NCBI RefSeq assembly: GCF_024763615.1
Contig: NC_077224.1
Coordinates: forward strand, 34,358,712 to 34,422,711
DNA: 64,000 nt
Direction of reading: 5' to 3'
DNA from: Phlebotomus papatasi
Taxonomy: Eukaryota; Arthropoda; Insecta; Diptera; Psychodidae
Of the stretch, positions 58,845 to 64,000 are shown one piece after another (position 1 is the stretch's first letter; the number at the start of each line of letters is the position of its first letter). The notes below the pieces were generated by a model. It was not told the origin of the DNA, did no database searches, and saw only the letters and a list, made by a program, of their open reading frames with translations. A program made the translations under genes and the position numbers.

Positions 58845-59622
58845 CACTTCGTAGAACCCTAACTAAAAGTGTCACGGAAGGACCAAGTGGCAGCTGCTGC
58901 CATTTATCGAATTTTACATAATATTTTGATATTTTTACATATATTTTAACATTCGGAGCCTCAGTCAGTTCTTTTCTGGTGTCTGAATCAGAAATTTCAT
59001 CTCCTTGCGTACTGTATCTAAAGATTTCTAACCATTCGATGTTTTCATCTTTATCAGAATCATGGAGTAGGGGAATGTGGTCTGCCTTTTAATACGGCAG
59101 CCTTTGAATTTTTAATTTTCCTCTTATTTTTCAAAGCAAAAATTCTACTTTATGAACAATAGTTAATACTATTAACTATTTTCTATTAACTTCGCTTAAC
59201 AAAATGGATTTTTATCTTTGGGAAATAAGAGAAAAATTGAAGCATTCAAAAACTGACCCATTCAAAGGCATATCACTTTCCCCCATAATCCTTCTCAATC
59301 ATTTGCAAAAACACTTTCATTTGTTCTTTTAAGGCTTTTATACACTATCAATCAAGAAAATTACATCTGCAGAACGTCAGACTCCCATATAAAACGCATA
59401 TGGCAGCAACTGCCACTTGGTCCTTCCGAGTGCAGTTTTTTGTTTTTGTAATATATTTACATTAATATTTAATTTTTATTAAAAATTTTATAACGAAAAA
59501 ATAGCCAGATAAATTCTGCACAAATTCAATCAGGCATCCAGGCGAAATGATATATTCTTCACTATAAAAAATTAAATTGAAAACTAAATTGGCAGCGGCT
59601 GCCACTAGGGTCCTTCTAAGTG
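58845..59622. mobile_element. TTAA-flanked piggyBac-type MITE
   Basis: TTAA lies at 58841-58844 and 59623-59626. Inward, the left reads CACTTCGTAGAACCCTAA and the right complement CACTTAGAAGGACCCTAG. GGAAGGACCAAGTGGCAGC followed by TGCTGCC occurs near the left end, and inverted forms occur near 59400-59440 and 59590-59618. TTAA duplications are diagnostic of the piggyBac superfamily. A TA-flanked MITE is nested at 59070-59284. Confidence 0.75.
59070..59284. mobile_element. TA-flanked MITE, CCTTTGAATG family (copy 2), nested
   Basis: GGGGAATGTGGTCTGCCTTT and AAAGGCATATCACTTTCCCC are the ends; the interior matches 40938-41153. It sits inside the TTAA element at 58845-59622, so it is younger. 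Confidence 0.78.
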
Positions 59623-60538
59623 TTAAATTACTCAAATCATTACCTAAAATACGTTATGAGAAATATAACTGAAGTTTTAATAAACATTAGTTATTGGTTA
59701 TGAACGGGTGCATTAGCAGTTCATAATCGATTGCAATCGGTTCAGTCTTGTCAGGAATTCCAAGGCCTTTCCAATGAGCACAAACTTGATACCGTTCGGT
59801 TGAGAAATACGGTCCCTGGAGCTTTTTAGATATCTGACTTTCATAAACCGTTATTAGGAATGATTCAACGGTATTTTCGTATAAAGACGAAATGTCGCTC
59901 TGGATAAGCTTTAAAACATATCCAAAAATGAAAAAAAAAAATCGGATGACGCGTTTTCGAGCAATCGACCCTTTAAAAAGTCGAAATATATAAATAAAAT
60001 CAATAAAATAAATCAAAATCTAGGGATTACAACTGACCTCTTTGTGAACTGTGATCAGTAAAATCTATTAAAATAAAAATAAAATGCTATAAAATGCTTT
60101 TGTTTACTAATGAAGTAAATATTTACTGAGCAAATTTTTGGATTAGCATCTATGTTTAGAGTTTAACAGTAATCCTATCAAGACCGGTCAAATTGATCGA
60201 TTTAAAAGTTTTTAAAATTAACACATATTTAAACGACACAATGTCGCTATCAAACTTTATGAATTTCTTAAAATATGCATTAATTTTGCGGTGTTTAAGT
60301 TTGAATTGTGCCTCTTTTCCCGGATAAAATTGTGGAGTGTGTTATCCTACCGCGCTCATTTGACCAAGCACATTATGAAAAATGACCAAAAACGGACGGT
60401 AGTGTTTTTTTTTAAACCTAAGTGTTAAACGCTCTAATAAGCTGAGACTTTTGAAATTTTGAATTGTTTTTTGAAACATTAATTACATTCCTTAATACAA
60501 TCAAATTTCATTATTTTTTGTCGCTAGGTATTTAAAAT

Positions 60539-60833
60539 CGGAGGCAGCCAAAATCCCGAACGCCAAAATTCCGAACTCCAAAGTCCCGAAAGGGCCAAAA
60601 TCCCGAACGCCAAAATCCCGAATGTTTAAAATTCTGAAATGGATTAAATTATATGGAGGATAATGTGTAGAATAATTTCCCAAGGCACAGAAAATTTCCC
60701 TTTGCCTCCAGTAAGCACAGGTGCAATCGAGGGAGTAGTTATGACACTTTTAAGAATTCGAGATTTTGGCTTTCGGGATTTTGTCGTTCGGGATTTTGGC
60801 TTTAGGGATTTTGGCTTTCGGGATTTTGACCGG
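60539..60833. repeat. Foldback element of CCCGAAAGCCAAAAT arms (copy 3 of 3)
   Basis: Inverted relative to copy 2: left end GGCAGCCAAAATCCCGAA, right end GGGATTTTGACCGGGACCC; core with TTTGCCTCCAGTAAGCACAG. The core matches the other two copies over about 120 bp on the opposite strand. Confidence 0.8.
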
Positions 60834-60840
60834 GACCCTA

Positions 60841-60945
60841 TGTAATGAAATTTTTTGCTACTTCACGATACTCCCCCCATTTCAACTCTTTCATTTATAC
60901 CCATTATGTATTAAATTTAATTTTATACGGACTAACGTAAAACAG
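60841..60945. repeat. Left arm of a 105-bp inverted repeat
   Basis: TGTAATGAAATTTTTTGCTA to ATACGGACTAACGTAAAAC, repeated as the reverse complement at 62869-62985 with few differences. GGGACCC abuts one arm (60832-60838) and GGGTCCC the other (62861-62867). Confidence 0.85.
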
Positions 60946-61020
60946 AACTGAAATATATTGATTAGTGAATTCATGAGAATAATATTGTGAAAGGGACAGA
61001 TAATCCTAACCGGCTTATGT

Positions 61021-62817
61021 AGGTGAGATTCTTAACGTGAGCTAACTCGGAGTGCATGCAAATTCGATTTAGAGCTGAAGTTGGGAGACGCCATTCAGTT
61101 ATCTTGAATCAAATTCGTGAAATTATACAAATTTTGTATTTAAACCAAAATATCAAGGATTTGGATGAACTGACAGAAAAGTGATATATGGATGAAATGT
61201 AGACCAGAATGTTCTCTATAATTTTCCTATAGAACATGATCTCATCGATTACTCAGAAGCCAAGATAATCGAGGTTTTTTGTTTCTTAACTCGTTTTTTC
61301 ATCCAGAGTGCCCCAAGTAGTCATTTGTTGAGCTTCAACTATTTCAAAGAATTGTTGTATTTTGTGGGACTTTCCATTTAAAACCCTATTTTAAGTGTCT
61401 TGGTGGAGTAGAGGCAGTCAAATTGGCATCTGAGTGATTTCAAAGCGTTTTTATGGGAAAAATCATTTTTTTCACACTTAAACGGTAAAATCGGAGTGAT
61501 AGCGTAGTCTGAGCGGAAAATGATGTATGGACGAAATGTAGAGACAAATGTGTTCTACAATTGTGTCGAAGTAAGCATCAAAATCGGTTTAGCGACAGTC
61601 GAGATAATTGAGGTTATGTGATATTGAAATTGGTTTTTCGACTGTGGCGCCCCTGGTGTTGGTCCCACGAAGTTCAAATATTCTAGAAAGTTGTAGTATT
61701 TGGTGAGATCTTTCGTTTAAGCCCTCACTCATCAAAATCGGTCACATAGAACCGGAGATATGATTTTTTGAATTTTGTGAACTTTGACCCCTCATATCTC
61801 CGGTTCTATTGAAACCACAGCGCACATACGCACCATTTTGGAAACGTCCTAGACTGGACTACAACATACTAAAATTTCATTAACTTGCACAATGCCGTTT
61901 TTGAGAAAAGTGACTTTGAATTTCGATGAATTTTGACGCTATCACAGCGCCACCTGTGGTGACTTTTTGAACTTCCATCTGAAAGTGCTCATCGAGACGA
62001 AACCAAAAAGGTAAAATTTAGGTCGCTATGTTAATTAGAACCGGAGATAGAGGCCGGTCAATGTTCGAACTTTGACCCCTTATAGCTCGGGTCAGGGGTT
62101 ATGGATCGACTTAAGGTTTTTTTTGTTTGATAGGTATAATCAACGGCTACAACATACTAAATTTTCAGCCCGATGCACAATGGAATTTTTGAGTTATTTA
62201 ACTTTTAAGATTTAAAAATTTTCTTTTTAAAAAAAGCGCCCCTAGCGGTGGTTTTATGAACTTGCGATGTTAGAAGGGGAAGTGGCATTTCACGAGAGCT
62301 TTCCAAAAAGCCCTCACTTTTTAAATTCTGACAATTAGAACCGGAGTTATGGCCATTTTAAGAATTTTTTTTTGGACCCTTATAGCTCGGGTCAGGGGGG
62401 TCGGGGGACCTTAAGTTTGGTATTTATGAAAAGCTCTAAGGCCCAGCTATAACATACTAAAATTTGAGTCCGCTGAATGCCATAGGGGCGGAGCTATTGA
62501 GAAAACAAAAAAAGGGGGGTCTTCAAAATGGCGGAAGGAGGGGTGGGGGGTGGGGGGTCAATGCACCATGTTGCAATTTTCATGCGATATATAACCTTTG
62601 CCGAAAACCGCAAGTCGATATCTTTTTTAGTTTAGGAGCTATTAAGCTCCAAAGAGCGGCCGGCCGGCCGGCCGGCCGGCCGGGAACGTAACTTAGCCAC
62701 ATATATATTCGGAATCAGGAAGTGGCGAAACACATTTTGGCCAAATTTGAGGTCGATCGGACGACATGAAATTTTGTTAGGATTATAGTAGGTGAGATTT
62801 TGTTAAGAATCTCACCT
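61021..62817. mobile_element. 1.8-kb element with AGGTGAGATTCTTAAC ends
   Basis: AGGTGAGATTCTTAAC at the left and GTTAAGAATCTCACCT at the right are perfect inverted repeats; the right end is itself a hairpin, AGGTGAGATT pairing with AATCTCACCT. The interior has several GAACCGGAGATA/GAACCGGAGTTATGG units and CAACATACTAAAATTT units, shared in part with 35940-36340. No transposase or helicase motif found; superfamily undetermined. Confidence 0.65.
62656..62683. repeat. (CCGG)n microsatellite
   Basis: About 28 bp of pure GC in tandem GGCC/CCGG units within a very AT-rich region; inside the 61021-62817 element. Confidence 0.95.
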
Positions 62818-62868
62818 AATAGGTTCCTCTAGATCTAGAACTACATATGTTTTAAATGGGTCCCGGTT

Positions 62869-62985
62869 TTACGTTAGTCCGTATAAAATTAAATTTAATA
62901 CATAATGGGTATAATAAATGAAAGAGTTGAAATGGGAGTATGGTGAAGTAGCAAAAAAATTCATTACATATGGATTTAAATGTAA
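62869..62985. repeat. Right arm of the 105-bp inverted repeat
   Basis: Reverse complement of 60841-60945, e.g. GTTTTACGTTAGTCCGTATA and TACATAATGGGTATAATAAA. It directly follows GGGTCCCG. Confidence 0.85.
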
Positions 62986-63647
62986 TGGTAAAAGCCTCAT
63001 GAGAATTCTGTCATATAGCCTCAACTTTTTCCATGTCACTTTCGTTATATATGATCCTTTTAATAACACTCCTCGGGTTAGCCTTTCAACCAAGTCATAG
63101 AGATTTTGGTGGATTTTGGTATGTGTCAGTAAAATTATTTCTGCATTCTTCAGTGTTGCAAAATGTTAATACAGCTTTTTTTCTGCGCATATGATGAAAA
63201 GTGAAAAGAGAGTCAAATATTTTCTCCAAAAGTCTAACTTTCTGACTACAACTTCTCCATGTAGTAACTTTTTAAACTTCACTCAGCTAGAGAACCGTGT
63301 GATTTATTTCTTGTAGGGGAAGATGAGGCAATTTATTGCTAGAGTGTCTTTTAAAATCATAGACTTCAAAAAGAACTGGTCATTTATATACTTTTTATTT
63401 TTATAAATAACGTAGGGAAGACTTTCAGGGTTCGCACACACTCTGGCTTCGAACTAGAGTGAGATATATTTTTTATTGAAACAATAAAGTTGCAACAGTA
63501 GTTTTCTATTATTATTTTTTAGTTCAATTTTATATCTTATATAGAAAGTAATAATTTTAGGTACTCTCATAATGAATTTGGTCCACACAATTCCTTTAGC
63601 TCTCAATCGAATATATTTCTCCCCATCCAAGAATATTAAGTATAATT

Positions 63648-63818
63648 GTAAAAACCAAACCATGATTATGAGCAATTAATAATGCAATAAAAGCGCAATA
63701 AATTCCATAATGAATTGAATTTAATTACTTTAATTCAGTTCCTTATGCTTTATAAGGGATATAATATGGCACCTCTTAACGAATTTTTCAGATTGAGTTA
63801 AAGTTTTAAAAAGTGAAT
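63648..63818 (+). promoter_or_regulatory. Conserved promoter of micro-peptide gene 2
   Basis: Aligns with 41218-41397 throughout. TGCTTTATAAGGGATATAAT (about 63746-63765) is the TATA candidate, 70 bp upstream of the ATG; AACGAATTTTTCAGATTG is retained. Confidence 0.6.
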
Positions 63819-64000
63819 ATGAAGAGGGAATTGATATTAATTTTAACCATAACTTTGGTAATCATTCATGCAAAAGGTAAGAATAGCATCACAGATTTTA
63901 AAGAAAAAAAAATCAAAAGTTTTGCTTTAACAAAGCTAAGCATTTGAGCTTGTAATGGCTTTCAATGCTGTGGTAGATAATATCGAAAAACTCGTTTTAT
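63819..64000 (+). CDS. Predicted secreted micro-peptide precursor, gene 2 (first exon, runs off the window)
   Basis: Exon 1 is 63819-63876 (58 nt, the same length as gene 1): MKRELILILTITLVIIHAK, again a signal peptide ending in phase 1 at AAAG|GTAAGA. The following 124 bp align with intron 1 of gene 1 (GCATCACAG, AAAGTTTTG.TTTAACAA, GCTAAGCATTTGAGC, ATATCGAAAAA.CTCGTTTTAT) up to the window edge. By that alignment exon 2 should begin about 70 bp past the end. The signal peptide shares 12 of 19 residues with gene 1. The mature peptide is not visible here. Confidence 0.55.

Noticed and set aside
59687..60016. 109-codon minus-strand frame
   Set aside because: Overlaps an inverted fragment of the dispersed repeat seen at 53672-54385; no splice or promoter context.
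62464..62691. 75-codon frame ending in RPAGRPG-type residues
   Set aside because: Runs through the (CCGG)n microsatellite inside a mobile element.
61021..62817. Helitron, because of a hairpin near the right end
   Set aside because: The ends are inverted repeats, there is no TC start or CTRR end, and no Rep or helicase motif was seen.

Overview
This is eukaryotic, AT-rich, intron-bearing DNA from an insect. The evidence is a conserved animal housekeeping gene (DDB1), three genes of the insect-only odorant-receptor (7tm_6) family with 60-70 bp introns, and dense Tc1/mariner-, pogo- and hAT-type repeats. The compact introns and repeat style fit a dipteran; a nematoceran such as a sand fly is my guess, not a demonstration. 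No bacterial operon, CRISPR array, rRNA or convincing tRNA gene is visible.

Layout. 1-4965 (+): the 3' part of DDB1 in three exons; its 3.46 kb intron is filled with repeats, including a 1.6 kb array of CCCGAAAAGCCAAAAT-like units. 5-31 kb: no confident host gene, but layer upon layer of transposon debris: MITEs with TA target duplications, pogo-like and non-LTR fragments, long foldback elements, a nested hAT-type MITE, and a 500-N gap at 24577-25076. 31.5-45.2 kb (-): three odorant-receptor paralogues about 6 kb apart, all with coding exons of exactly 419, 691 and 54 nt (387 aa each) and a shared box just upstream of the start codon. 41.4 kb and 63.8 kb (+): two copies of a very small two-exon gene with a conserved TATA promoter and signal-peptide exon; the first copy would encode a 39-aa precursor ending in Gly-Lys, a possible amidation signal. 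Two weaker small-peptide candidates lie at 46.7 kb and 47.4 kb. 49-64 kb: mostly mobile elements, including a full-length decayed Tc1-like transposon, a TTAA-flanked piggyBac-type MITE and a third copy of the CCCGAAAGCC foldback family.

Biology. The receptors are predicted ligand-binding subunits for olfactory neurons and form a recent tandem expansion. OR-B and OR-C resemble each other more than OR-A. The micro-peptide pair is the best candidate for something undescribed. The mobile elements explain most of the remaining sequence, and in one case (OR-C) an element inserted inside the stop codon and rebuilt it.
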